64,000 nt of DNA. Source: Glutamicibacter sp002979865 (lineage in GTDB: Bacteria; Actinomycetota; Actinomycetes; Actinomycetales; Micrococcaceae). A program made the position numbers and the translations under genes. Shown here in pieces: positions 42,290-51,370 of the stretch. Numbering within the stretch: position 1 is the first letter of the stretch; every line of letters begins with the position of its first letter. The DNA lies in contig NZ_CP188297.1 in assembly GCF_050030965.1 (NCBI RefSeq), positions 806,001-870,000 of the forward strand, in the 5' to 3' direction. The notes beneath the pieces are model-generated. The model was given only the letters and a program-made list of their open reading frames with translations, made no database searches and was not told the origin of the DNA.

Positions 42290-42985
42290 CATATCCGTCG
42301 CCTCGCTAAACAATCTCATGGCCAATGGGCGGGACGTCGTCGCCACCGTCGCCGCAAGGGACCAGCATGCGGGGGGACACTACTTGCTCGAAAAACTGCC
42401 GAGGACACCTGCGGTGCTTCGGTGCGCAGCCGCCCCATCGCCCGTACGCTGATCGACGGGCGGTCCTGGCAAGTGCGTGCTTTTGACGCACAGGGAAGTG
42501 CAGAAATTGTGAACCTGCAGTTGCTTGTCAAGGGCCGGTCAACGCAACATGCCACCCCGAGCTTGAGCGGCGAATGCTGGAGCTGCAGAACTGCTACGGC
42601 AGAGCCAGCCCGACAACGTTCGTCACGGAACTGGACGAGACCCCCGGTATGTCCGGGAACGCACGGCCATGATGCAACACGGAGGGGTGCTGATCCGGCT
42701 CACCGGCATGGAGCGTTCGCTGCCCAGTTGGCCGGTGAGGGCGTGCATCTCATGCGCGTCTCAGCCGCCAGGCTCGAAGACGTCGGAAGAAGGCTTGAAA
42801 ACCTGCCGGTGGTTCGGCTGGTCTCCCAAACCGTGGGACAGCACGAATTGATCATGGCCGTGTGGTTCAAGGACCTGCGCGAAGTGCAGCGGCTAGAACA
42901 GACTTTGAATATCCTCCTGTCCGGGGTTGGTCATCAGCGACCGTTCGTCAGTACGGAACACCGTCAAGCAGATGGGTCAGATACT
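42290..42985 (+). pseudogene. Lrp/AsnC-family regulator, decayed
   Basis: Homology is spread over several frames: LMANGRDVVATVAARDQ and GGHYLLEKLPRTPAVLR in one, IARTLIDGRSWQVRAFD in another, and RVSAARLEDVGRRLENLPVV with VSQTVGQHELIMAVWFKDL in the third. These are AsnC effector-domain blocks. At least two frameshifts; no intact HTH. Confidence 0.6.
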
Positions 42986-43230
42986 GGATGACTAGAACCG
43001 GTCAGTGGGGCATAGTCGTCTGAGGAAATTCCAGCCAGCAACGTTCCGTCGGAACCAGAGCCTTCGAGTGAGCCGATACGGCACTGTAGGCAGGTTTCGA
43101 TGTGCTGGAGGACGAAAAGTAGTGCGTTCACCGACGAAATCAACATCAGAGCAAAACTGCAAGTTCGTGCGGTTGTTCTCGACGAAGACTTATCAGGATT
43201 CGTCAAGAGTCCCCCTCGCGCTAAGCGCTC

Positions 43231-43818
43231 ATGACCAGCACAATAGTTGCCATGGACTATGACAACCCGTTAATCCTCAAAGATGTTGCCGCATGGCGTG
43301 CTTGGCTTGCTGAAAACGAAGAAACCAGCGATGGAGTGTGGCTGCTCGTAGCCAAAAAGGGCACCCTCGAGCCGACCTCGCTGATGGTTGCAGATGCTCT
43401 GCAGGAAGCATTGTGCAGTGGGTGGATTGACGGCCAACGCCGAAGCCGCGACGAAACAACATTCCTGCAGCGATACACGCCTCGGCGCAAGGCCTCAGTC
43501 TGGTCCGAAAAGAATACGCAGTTCGTCCAAAAACTAATCGTGCAAGGCAGGATGCGCCCTCGCGGGCAAGCGGAAATCGATAAGGCCCAAGCCGATGGCA
43601 GGTGGGACCGCGCGTACCAAGGACAGGCCACAGCCCAAGTGCCCGAAGACCTACAGCGCGCTCTAGACGCGATCCCGATTGCCAAAGCCGCTTTCGAAGC
43701 GCTGAAGTCCCAGCCGCGCTATCACATTCTGCACCAGCTAATGATCGCCAAGACTGACAAGACCCGGTCGGCAAGACTGGAGAAATTCGTTCGGCAGCTG
43801 TCCGACACATCAGACTAA
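43231..43818 (+). CDS. YdeI/OmpD-associated-like protein, copy 1
   Basis: 195 residues (ATG 43231; ATG 43252 gives MDYDNPLILKDVAAW, matching copy 2 start better). YdeI family: WRAWLAENEETSDGVWLLVAKKG, EALCSGWIDGQRRSRDETTFLQR, YTPRRKASVWSEKN, then PQVPEDLQ-like helix and RYHILHQLMIAKT. Function unclear; some members relate to cationic peptide or bacteriocin tolerance. First member of the duplicated three-gene block. Confidence 0.8.
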   Translation: MTSTIVAMDYDNPLILKDVAAWRAWLAENEETSDGVWLLVAKKGTLEPTSLMVADALQEALCSGWIDGQRRSRDETTFLQRYTPRRKASVWSEKNTQFVQKLIVQGRMRPRGQAEIDKAQADGRWDRAYQGQATAQVPEDLQRALDAIPIAKAAFEALKSQPRYHILHQLMIAKTDKTRSARLEKFVRQLSDTSD

Positions 43819-44093
43819 GGTGAACAAGCGAGATTCTCCCTAGATCTTTACTGCAACCAAAAGCGCGAGGGCTAAGCAAGAAGAAACCGGCCTAGGAAAC
43901 TCATCACAACCATTTCGCATACAAAGATCAAAGGTCTAGCTCACAGGAAAGCGACGATCTGCTGCCCCGGTCAGAAGGCTGCTGCCGATCCCGTTGGCCC
44001 CAACGCCGTAAGCCAGCAGCTTCTAATCAGTGATTCGCCAGCCTGCCACATGCCTCTGATGTGCTCTCGGTAGCGGTAGAGCGCGGCCGGCAG

Positions 44094-44327
44094 CTACGAA
44101 TTGGTTGCAGGCGATTCTTCTTCCCTGCTGTTTTGCAGTACCTCGAAAGCGTCCCGCTTCCTATTCAGCGCCTCGGTGATCATGCCGCCACTGACCTGTA
44201 CCGCGCCGGCGATCGCCAACAGCGCGCCGACCAGCGGGTCGAAGAATAGCGCGACAAGGCCAAGGGCAAACACCGTCCATCCAAGCCCCATTAGTATGGT
44301 TGTTCCGACAATCCCTTTGTGAGTCAT
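44094..44327 (-). CDS. Small two-helix membrane protein, copy 1
   Basis: 77 residues: TTILMGLGWTVFALGLVALFF and PLVGALLAIAGAVQVSGG as two membrane helices, then a polar tail (NRKRDAFEVLQNSREEE). Starts at ATG 44327. Equivalent of 49954-50157 by position, orientation and topology. Function unknown. Confidence 0.6.
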   Translation of the reverse strand: MTHKGIVGTTILMGLGWTVFALGLVALFFDPLVGALLAIAGAVQVSGGMITEALNRKRDAFEVLQNSREEESPATNS

Positions 44328-44459
44328 GCGTTCAGTCTACGAGTTATTTGATCTGCAATCTGGAATAACTGATGCGGAGCAATGGGCCGGTCACCAAATT
44401 TTTCATCGCTACCAGCCCACGGACACAATAGTCATAGCACCCGAAAGGACATTCGTCTT

Positions 44460-45380
44460 ATGGCATTACGTGTATTGCTCCCCTGGCAGGATCTTGTCGA
44501 CCGGCTACAGCTTCCGGGAATCGAACCGATCCTCTGGCACATCGATGATGACCCCCATGACGCCCCACCGGCCGACGTCCTGGTTACCGAACGTCCGAGC
44601 AATCCTGAGCTGCGTTCAAGGGTCTCCCGCATCAAGGGGCTGAAGCATGTCCACCTGCTCTCCATCGGCTACGAGTGGGTTCTGGAGCATCCTCCTGCAC
44701 AAGTGTCACTGACCAATTCCAAGGGCGCTGTGGAAGATGCCACCGCAGAACACTGCCTCGCTCTGGTCCTCGCATCCCTGCGCCAGCTGCCGCAAGTCGG
44801 CCAGCAGCAGCGTGAGCGGCAATGGATCAGGACATGGACCAGCTCGCTGCACGGGTCAAAGGTAGCGCTTCTCGGGGCTGGTGGAGTAAGTAGCGAAATC
44901 CGTTCGCGGCTTCTGCCCTTCAAATCTGCCGAGCTGACGTCTTTTGCCCGTACCGAACGGGTCCATGGGCAAGGCCACCCCATTTATTCTCTCGACCGGC
45001 TCTGGGCTTTTCTTCCAACTGCCGATGTGGTGATTGTTGCCCTGCCGCATACCCCAGAAACCGAGCAGCTTATCGATGCCGAATTCCTCTCAGCTATGAA
45101 GGGCGGAGCACTGCTGGTCAATGTGGGACACGGGCCCATCGTCGACACAGATGCCCTGTTGCCGGAGCTGCAAGCCGGCAGGCTGCACGCCGCCTTGGAT
45201 GTCACCGACCCCGAGCCACTGCCGGCAAACCACGCATTATGGAGCGCACCGAATTGCATCATCACTCCGCACATGGCCGGAGACACTGGACAGTTCATCT
45301 CGCTGGTCTCAGAGCTGGCAATAAATCAGGTCATAGATTTTGCGCACGGTGAAGAACTTGCCAGCCAAATCACGAATTGA
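44460..45380 (+). CDS. D-2-hydroxyacid dehydrogenase, copy 1 (divergent active site)
   Basis: 306 residues from ATG 44460. Family order: substrate domain, then NAD fold VALLGAGGVSSEIRSRL, the VNVGHGPIVD loop, LDVTDPEPLP and TPHMAGDTGQF. Against the family and copy 2 there are two changes: the third Gly of the dinucleotide loop is Ser (GAGGVS) and the catalytic Arg of VNVGRG is His224. His (TPHMAG) and Glu (DPEP) are kept. It may be weak or altered in activity. Confidence 0.85.
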   Translation: MALRVLLPWQDLVDRLQLPGIEPILWHIDDDPHDAPPADVLVTERPSNPELRSRVSRIKGLKHVHLLSIGYEWVLEHPPAQVSLTNSKGAVEDATAEHCLALVLASLRQLPQVGQQQRERQWIRTWTSSLHGSKVALLGAGGVSSEIRSRLLPFKSAELTSFARTERVHGQGHPIYSLDRLWAFLPTADVVIVALPHTPETEQLIDAEFLSAMKGGALLVNVGHGPIVDTDALLPELQAGRLHAALDVTDPEPLPANHALWSAPNCIITPHMAGDTGQFISLVSELAINQVIDFAHGEELASQITN

Positions 45381-45465
45381 CATAGTGTCAAGACCCGGGG
45401 TTAGCAGAGGCTCCTTAGCTTGTTTTCCTACGGCTCCCACAACCGTGCCATTCTGTTCGTCCCAC

Positions 45466-45584
45466 TGTTGATGGACCTCGGCCCGGCTTCCAACGTGGTG
45501 GACGTCTCCATGCGCACCCCGCGCAATGAAATCGGCACCGAACGCATTACATCCATCCGCGGGGCGGCATACAGATTGAAATGA
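45466..45584 (+). pseudogene. OmpR-family response regulator C-terminal remnant
   Basis: Reads PASNVVDVSMRTPRNEIGTE then RITSIRGAAYRLK and a stop: the winged-helix end of an OmpR/PhoB-type regulator (consensus SNVVDVYVRRLR). The receiver and most of the DNA-binding domain are gone. Confidence 0.65.
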
Positions 45585-45850
45585 CCGTGGTCTGCTACCG
45601 CAAACCGGCGAGCGCCCCGGCACTGTCGAAGCCGGGAAAGCCGTGCAAACGTCGGATGTGCTGGATCATTCCAGCGGTTTTTGGTCTTCACACCCGGCGG
45701 ACCCGGAACCGCGGGGCACTGACCCTTGGCATTTTCGCCATCGTGATCCGCGCGTGGACGTCCATGAAGCTTGCCGACACCTATGTGGCCCTGTGCGCCT
45801 GCCTAGCCCTGGTGGCTGTCGGCGCATTGGAAACCCAGCAGCCGTGCCAT
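45581..45850 (+). pseudogene. Sensor histidine kinase N-terminal remnant
   Basis: Starts with an ATGA overlap with the regulator remnant, as in intact pairs. Contains one or two short hydrophobic segments (ALTLGIFAIVIRAWTSM, YVALCACLALVAVGAL) but no kinase motifs. Frame is open but homology is weak. Confidence 0.4.
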
Positions 45851-46319
45851 GGTCGGCGCCAAAATCCGAAAACAAGTTTGGGTTGTCAATGGCCTACCGA
45901 GGGAGCACTTTCTCTGCGTCAATCTGAGTCAGGTTTCTGAAGCGTTCAAAAATTTCTGAACATGATCCGGATATTCAATCCCACAAATACTGAAGGAAAC
46001 CGCGGCTGGCCTCTGGGAACGAGCCCGCGGTTTCTTCGCTAGGGCGGACATTGCCATTACCGCAGTGTGCGCCCAGATGCCGGGTTCAGACGCGAAGCAA
46101 CGCCGCACCAAACCGTACCGGCCAAGGCCCCTGGGAAAGTCGAACAGTTCAGACAGACACCGGCGCAAGAATAGGCCTATGCCACCCTCACGGCAGCAAT
46201 GAAGCCAGGGCCGCAGCTTGCGGCGCCTGGCCTCACCATTATGTGCATCGTCGACCCCACACCAGGATCAGTGCACTTACTCGGTCCGATCGGGTTCACG
46301 ACCCCAAGGGGAACCGCGT
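45851..46319. other. No gene seen
   Basis: 469 bases between the kinase remnant and hxlA (which ends at 46320 on the other strand). Open frames here are shadows. No repeat or terminator is clear. Confidence 0.5.
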
Positions 46320-46943
46320 CTAGACCAGTGCGGCCTGCAGTTCCTTGGCTGCCAGTGCCGGGTCGGCGGCGGAGTAGATGGCGCCGCCGGCCACGGCTAC
46401 CTGCGCGCCGGACTTCTGGACGTCGGCGATCGTGCTGATGCTGACGCCGCCAGCCACCGAGAACGGCACCTGGGATGCCGTGCCAGCGCTCAGCAGCACA
46501 TCCAGGTCGTAGCCCGGCTGCGCCTGCTCATCCAGGCCAGCATGGAATTCGACGAACTGGACGCCCAACGCAGCAACTTCGCGGGCCCGGGCTGGCTTGT
46601 CAGCGATGCCGATCAGATCCACGACGATGCCCTTGCCGCGCTCGGTGGCGGCCTTGACCGCGCCGGCGATCGTGGAATTATCGGCGGCTCCGAGGATGGA
46701 AACCAGATCCGCGCCAGCGGCGAAAGCGATATCCGCTTCCAGTTCCCCGGCGTCCATGGTCTTCATATCCGCGAAGACCGTCTTGTCCGGGTGGGCCTGC
46801 TTGATGGCGGTGATCACCGACAGCCCTTCGGCCTTGATCAGCGGGGTGCCCAGCTCGATGATGTCCACATACGGGGCGACTTTTCCAGCCAGCTCCAGGG
46901 CTTCGGCGGTGCTGAGCAGATCGATGGCAACTTGGATTTTCAT
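46320..46943 (-). CDS. hxlA: 3-hexulose-6-phosphate synthase
   Basis: 207 residues of the OMP-decarboxylase superfamily: MKIQVAIDLLS with QVAID, DIIELGTPLIKAEGL, FADMKTMDAGELEADIAF carrying the D-K-x-x-D catalytic motif, and SVAGGVSIST near residue 165. It condenses formaldehyde with ribulose 5-phosphate. Second in the minus-strand operon after hxlB, with AAAGGGA before the ATG. Confidence 0.93.
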   Translation of the reverse strand: MKIQVAIDLLSTAEALELAGKVAPYVDIIELGTPLIKAEGLSVITAIKQAHPDKTVFADMKTMDAGELEADIAFAAGADLVSILGAADNSTIAGAVKAATERGKGIVVDLIGIADKPARAREVAALGVQFVEFHAGLDEQAQPGYDLDVLLSAGTASQVPFSVAGGVSISTIADVQKSGAQVAVAGGAIYSAADPALAAKELQAALV

Positions 46944-47000
46944 GATGGTCCCTTTCAGGGGTTATTGGTGGTGGGTTGGTATTGGCGCCAAAGCGCCGGC

Positions 47001-47597
47001 CTACTCCAAATTCGCGTGGCGCTGCCACAGCTGCTGCGCGGTGGCATCATCCGCGCTCCAGAGCGTGTGGAACACGATTTCGGTGATCAGGAACAGCGCC
47101 TGCTCGAACAGGCTGCCGGAGTATTGGCGGGTGATGGACGATCCGTGGTCCGTTTTCCCGGCGGCCGGGACTTCTACGAGAACGTGGGCGGCCGACCCGA
47201 TGGGGCTGGATGGATCGGTGGTGATGGCCGCGATCCGGGCACCGACCCGCTGGGCGGTGCGGACGCTCTGGACCACGCCTGCGGTGGTTCCGGATCCGGA
47301 GGCCACGAGCAGCAGGTCCCCCTCGGCGATGGCCGGCGTGGTGGCATCCCCGGCGACGTGCACGGCCAGGCCCAGATGCATCAGGCGCATCGCCGCCATG
47401 CGCAAGGCCAGCCCGCTGCGCCCGGCGCCGGCGACGAACACCCTAGGTGCCGCGCGCAGCTGCGCTGCGAGCTCGATGACCTGCCGCGGCTTCACGCCCC
47501 GCACGGTTGCCTCGATCTCCGAGTGGACCAGGTCCATGGTGTCCAGCACATCCTGCGGGGATATCCCTTCGGCGAGGGGTTCAGCCATGGTGTTCAT
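47001..47597 (-). CDS. hxlB: 6-phospho-3-hexuloisomerase
   Basis: 198 residues from ATG 47597 (AAAGGAA upstream); the frame extending to 47750 is shadow. SIS-fold isomerase: FVAGAGRSGLALRMAAMRL, DLLLVASGSGTTAGV, ITTDPSSPIGSAAH. Converts 3-hexulose 6-phosphate to fructose 6-phosphate. With hxlA it forms the formaldehyde-fixing ribulose-monophosphate pair, for detoxification or assimilation. Confidence 0.92.
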   Translation of the reverse strand: MNTMAEPLAEGISPQDVLDTMDLVHSEIEATVRGVKPRQVIELAAQLRAAPRVFVAGAGRSGLALRMAAMRLMHLGLAVHVAGDATTPAIAEGDLLLVASGSGTTAGVVQSVRTAQRVGARIAAITTDPSSPIGSAAHVLVEVPAAGKTDHGSSITRQYSGSLFEQALFLITEIVFHTLWSADDATAQQLWQRHANLE

Positions 47598-47600
47598 GCC

Positions 47601-47723
47601 ATTCCTTTCGATAGCGCCTCCCGGCGGACCGGATAGGCTTTGATGGGCATAAGTCAATTCTCCGGCCAGAAAGGGGTGGCCGCTACGCCATTTACAGGCA
47701 GTTGAACCTATCCTTTCGGATAG
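47601..47723. promoter_or_regulatory. Divergent control region with repeated TCCTTTCG-GATAG sites
   Basis: Between hxlB and the regulator there are a palindrome CTATCCTTTCGGATAG (47708-47723) and a close copy ATTCCTTTCGATAG at 47601-47614, which contains the hxlB ribosome site; a further GGATAGG half-site is at 47631. Spacing and symmetry suggest operator sites for the divergent regulator. Confidence 0.55.
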
Positions 47724-47758
47724 TAGCTGGTCCCCCGAGCTGCGATACACTGGCCTGC

Positions 47759-49057
47759 ATGAGCATTCTGGACTCCTCTATCGCCCCTGGCCTGCAAGCT
47801 GCCGCACCGGCACCAGGGGTGCTCGAATCGATCGCGCGGCTGGCCACGGCTGCGCTGCCGCAGATCGCCGTTCGCCTGCGTGATGCCCTGGCTCCGGAAA
47901 TCCGTTGCGCGGCCCTGGCCATTTTCACCGAGGAGTGCACCGATAGGCCCAGGAAGCTTGCCGGCGACCAACGCATCACAGATCTGGTGGGCATAGCGGA
48001 ACTGGATCGGATCCGCGGTTCCCATCCCGGTGAGAACCGCTGGAGCGAGCGTGCCGAGATCGGCGGAGCTCCGCGGGAGATCCTTGCCCTGCGCTACCCG
48101 CCCAGCAATGCGTTGCTAGTGCTCATCGAGCCCCGCCCCGCCGGTGGCCAGCCCGAGTTGGTCGAATACCTGTGGAATCTGGCCGCCAACCGGATCCGCG
48201 AGAAGGTGGCCGATGCCCCTCCGTCCTATCTGCGCGAATCGCGCGCGGTCTCGGCAGAGCGTGTCCGGGTGACCGGCGAGCTGGTGGAACAGTATGCGAC
48301 GAGCCTCGATATCCTGCTGGCGACCTTGCGCTCCACGCAATTGGACGATGCGGCCGCGCGCGTTGCCGCCATCGACCTTGCGGCCAAGACCCTGGTTGGG
48401 CTCAAGACCGTGGATGACCGCACCAATAGCATCGTGGAGGAACCGGTTGCTTCGGCTTTCACCCGCTTGCGCGATGACCTGCGCCCGTTGACCACTTTGA
48501 GCGGCGTGGACCTGCAATTCGTCGAGCCGCCCAAGAACGGCAGGGCGTTGCCCGGAGAGGTGGCTCATGCCGCCCGGGCCATCGTGCGCGGCCTGGCCTT
48601 GGCGATGATGGAGCAGGAAGACATCCAGCGGATCCGGGTGCAGTGGGACTGCGACGGTGAGAATTTGCTGATCAACGTCCGCGACGATGCACGCGGCGGC
48701 ATCGATCCCTCCGCGGCGGCCTTGGACCGCCTCGTGCGGCGCGTGGAGGCGTTGAACGGGCTGATCGAGATCGAGGTCATGGGCGGATGGGGCACGGAAG
48801 TCTCGGTGAGGCTCCCGCTGGACGCCCCGCCGTCAGACGCGGCGGACATCGCCGAATGGAGCCTGGGCGGCCGGGAATTCGAGGTCCTGCAGCTTCTGGC
48901 AGCGGGGCAGCGCAACCGGGCTATTTCACAAGCGCTGGGGATCAGCGAGAACACGGTGAAATTCCACGTGCGCAATCTCTTCAAGAAGATGGGCGTCAGC
49001 TCCCGCGCCCAAGCTGTCGCGCTGGCGCACAGCCATGGTGTGGCAAGCTCCACTTAG
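47759..49057 (+). CDS. LuxR-type regulator fused to an HATPase-like domain, divergent from hxlBA
   Basis: 432 residues from ATG 47759. N-terminal ~150 residues have GAF-like alternating pattern (LALRYPPSNALLVLIEPRPA), then a coiled helix region (RVTGELVEQYATSLDILLATLR), an HATPase_c-like part near residues 240-360 (EVAHAARAIVRGLALAMM, NLLINVRDDARGG, EVMGGWGTEVSVRLPL), and a C-terminal LuxR HTH (LGGREFEVLQLLAAG, ISENTVKFHVRNLFKKMGV). Kinase His and strict G-boxes are not clear. Likely regulates hxlBA; the architecture is unusual. Confidence 0.8.
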   Translation: MSILDSSIAPGLQAAAPAPGVLESIARLATAALPQIAVRLRDALAPEIRCAALAIFTEECTDRPRKLAGDQRITDLVGIAELDRIRGSHPGENRWSERAEIGGAPREILALRYPPSNALLVLIEPRPAGGQPELVEYLWNLAANRIREKVADAPPSYLRESRAVSAERVRVTGELVEQYATSLDILLATLRSTQLDDAAARVAAIDLAAKTLVGLKTVDDRTNSIVEEPVASAFTRLRDDLRPLTTLSGVDLQFVEPPKNGRALPGEVAHAARAIVRGLALAMMEQEDIQRIRVQWDCDGENLLINVRDDARGGIDPSAAALDRLVRRVEALNGLIEIEVMGGWGTEVSVRLPLDAPPSDAADIAEWSLGGREFEVLQLLAAGQRNRAISQALGISENTVKFHVRNLFKKMGVSSRAQAVALAHSHGVASST

Positions 49058-49340
49058 CCTCCCGGCATTGATGCTGGGCTTGGCGATGACCAGGACTGCG
49101 GACACAAACTGGTGCTGGAAAAATGCCGCACTCGAGCCCTCAACGCTATGGCCGGCCGACGGCTGACCGCGCTCTTCGCCATGATCCGTGGCATGTCATT
49201 TCATGATGTTCCGGAGCAGGAAATTGCTCCACGGTCTCCAGCCACGGCCCGCCGTGCTTCGGGCAAGCAATGGCAGGCACCATCCCGACGGCGAGTCCAG
49301 GCTCTAGCAACTATGGGCAACGAGGTGCAGGATAGGTTCC

Positions 49341-49910
49341 ATGGATCCACAAGATGCTTTGATTCTTCCTGATGCCACCGCTTGGCGCGCTTGGCTCGAC
49401 GAACACGAAGAAACCAGCGATGGCGTTTGGCTGGTAGTGGCAAAGAAGGGAATAACTTCTCCAACCTCGCTCGCTGTCGCACAAGCATTGCCCGAGGCGC
49501 TCTGCAGCGGATGGATCGATGCCATCCGCCGCAAGCGCGATGACACGACCTTCCTCCAGCGCTACACTCCCCGCCGGAAGAACTCTGCATGGTCCCAGAA
49601 GAACACTGAATTCGCCCAGGAATTGATTGATCAAGGACGCATGCGGCCACGGGGCTTCGCGGAAATCCAGAAGGCCAAGGAAGATGGACGGCGGGAGCGT
49701 GCCTACCAGGGCCAGGCCACCGCCCAGGTTCCTCCGGATCTGCAAGAAGCGCTGGATCACTCGACCGTGGCGGCCACGAATTTTGCGGCTTTGAAATCCC
49801 AACCGCGCTATCACATCCTGCATCAGTTGATGATTGCCCGGACAGAGAAAACGAGGACTGCCCGCTTGGCACGGTTCGTTGCAGAACTTGAGCAGGGTCC
49901 AGAAGGCTGA
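49341..49910 (+). CDS. YdeI/OmpD-associated-like protein, copy 2
   Basis: 189 residues, ATG preceded by AGGATAGG. Close homologue of 43231-43818 throughout: WRAWLDEHEETSDGVWLVVAK, ALCSGWIDAIRRKRDDTTFLQ, YTPRRKNSAWSQKN, GQATAQVPPDLQEAL, QPRYHILHQLMIART. Same place in the second block. More GC-rich than copy 1. Confidence 0.85.
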   Translation: MDPQDALILPDATAWRAWLDEHEETSDGVWLVVAKKGITSPTSLAVAQALPEALCSGWIDAIRRKRDDTTFLQRYTPRRKNSAWSQKNTEFAQELIDQGRMRPRGFAEIQKAKEDGRRERAYQGQATAQVPPDLQEALDHSTVAATNFAALKSQPRYHILHQLMIARTEKTRTARLARFVAELEQGPEG

Positions 49911-49953
49911 TCCTTGCTCCGGTATGGCACTACGCGGATGGTGCTGCTGAGCG

Positions 49954-50157
49954 CTAGCTTCTGGAGCGGTAAATCGCTTCGGCGATCATGGCGCCTGCTT
50001 GCAGAATCGCTGCCGCAAGAATGACTAGCGCGGCTGCAGTGGCCCCTCCAAGAATCAGCATGACTACACCGACAAGGCCCAAGGTCCACGCGATGAACAT
50101 TGCTCCTGTCGTCATTCCCAGTCCGGCCTGCCGTGTTTTCTTCACACCCTGAGTCAT
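49954..50157 (-). CDS. Small two-helix membrane protein, copy 2
   Basis: 67 residues: FIAWTLGLVGVVMLILGG and ALVILAAAILQAGAMIAEAI as two membrane helices. Same orientation and neighbours as 44094-44327, but sequence similarity is only partial. Unknown function. Confidence 0.6.
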   Translation of the reverse strand: MTQGVKKTRQAGLGMTTGAMFIAWTLGLVGVVMLILGGATAAALVILAAAILQAGAMIAEAIYRSRS

Positions 50158-50329
50158 ATCGCCAGTTTAGACGCAGGGCCAAGTTCTCAGGAAAATGATT
50201 CCGTGAAATGATCTGCCTTCTAAATCAGGTTGGACGCGGAACTGATCATTTTATCCAGCGCCTTGGTACGGTGGAATTCAAAGCCCGGGCAACCCCGGCA
50301 ATATCTCATCTCACGATTGGACTCAAGGT

Positions 50330-51235
50330 TTGCGTGTATTAGTTCCGTGGCAGAGCTTGGTCGACAGCATGCAGATTCCCGGGGTCGAACCCGTCTTGTG
50401 GAATATCAACGATGGCGAGCCTCCAGCGGCTGATGTGCTCGTTACCGAGCGACCGCTGGATCCATCGCACCGAATGAGGGTGGGCAGAATTGCTGGATTG
50501 AAGCACGTCCATTTGCTATCCATCGGCTACGAATGGGTGCTGGATCATTTGCCCGAGGATGTGGCGCTCTCAAACTCCAAGGGCGCGGTTGAAGACTCAA
50601 CTGCGGAGCATTGCCTGGCATTGATTCTTGCTTCACTGCGCGAACTTCCCAGGGCTTATCAGCTCCAGACGGAAGAATCCTGGTCGCGGCTTTGGACCTC
50701 ATCACTGCACGGATCGAATGTTGTAGTACTTGGCGTTGGAGGCGTGGGCACAGCCATCATCGAACGACTCAAGCCATTCAAGCCTGCAAAGATCACGGTA
50801 GTTGCCAGCACAGCGCGCACCATCAACGGCGGGATCGACGTTGTCTCCATTGAAAACGTGCATCAGCTATTGCCCTCAGCGGAAATAGTCATCTGCGCCT
50901 TGCCCCATACGCCCCAAACCCAAGGACTGATTGGCAAGGAGTTCATGGATCGGATGCGCGACGGTGCTCTATTGGTCAATGTTGGGCGAGGACCAATCAT
51001 TGCCACGGCAGCTCTGATTAAAGAGCTGGAGACCGGGCGACTGCGTGCTGCATTGGACGTTACCGACCCAGAACCGCTGCCGGTTGGCCACGCGCTGTGG
51101 AACGCCCCGGGATGCATCATCACCCCGCATATGGCTGGTGATACAGGACAGTTCGTGGAAATGGTTTCAGAACTAGCAACTCGACAGGTTCAGTTGCTTT
51201 CTTCGGGTCAGACACCACTGAATCTCGTTCGCTGA
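50330..51235 (+). CDS. D-2-hydroxyacid dehydrogenase, copy 2 (canonical)
   Basis: 301 residues from TTG 50330 (RVLVPWQSLVDSMQIPG). Dinucleotide fold VVVLGVGGVGTAIIERL, catalytic Arg220 in VNVGRGPIIATAAL, Glu in LDVTDPEPLPVGHALW and His in TPHMAGDTGQF are all present, so it should be active. Substrate unknown. Homologous to copy 1 over the whole length. Confidence 0.88.
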   Translation: MRVLVPWQSLVDSMQIPGVEPVLWNINDGEPPAADVLVTERPLDPSHRMRVGRIAGLKHVHLLSIGYEWVLDHLPEDVALSNSKGAVEDSTAEHCLALILASLRELPRAYQLQTEESWSRLWTSSLHGSNVVVLGVGGVGTAIIERLKPFKPAKITVVASTARTINGGIDVVSIENVHQLLPSAEIVICALPHTPQTQGLIGKEFMDRMRDGALLVNVGRGPIIATAALIKELETGRLRAALDVTDPEPLPVGHALWNAPGCIITPHMAGDTGQFVEMVSELATRQVQLLSSGQTPLNLVR

Positions 51236-51370
51236 TCTTATTGCCCTCATTAGGCGCCTTATTTCAGTAGGAACCTGCGGATAGGATTGGTGGTAGAGGC
51301 AGTTCCGCTAAAGAACTCGCATGACAATCCCGTGGTATCTCGCGGCCTTTCGCCTAGGCTAGTTCATACG

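Larger units (their letters stand above)
43231..45380 (+). repeat. Duplicated three-gene block, copy 1
   Basis: YdeI-like (+), small membrane (-), D-2-hydroxyacid dehydrogenase (+). Same order, strands and spacing as 49341-51235; the dehydrogenases and YdeI proteins are clear homologues. Confidence 0.85.
49341..51235 (+). repeat. Duplicated three-gene block, copy 2
   Basis: See copy 1. About 4 kb separate the two, holding hxlA-hxlB, the regulator and two-component remnants. Confidence 0.85.

Noticed and set aside
42266..42991. Intact 241-residue gene
   Set aside because: Only the C-terminal part resembles AsnC in this frame; the rest is in other frames, so it is a pseudogene.
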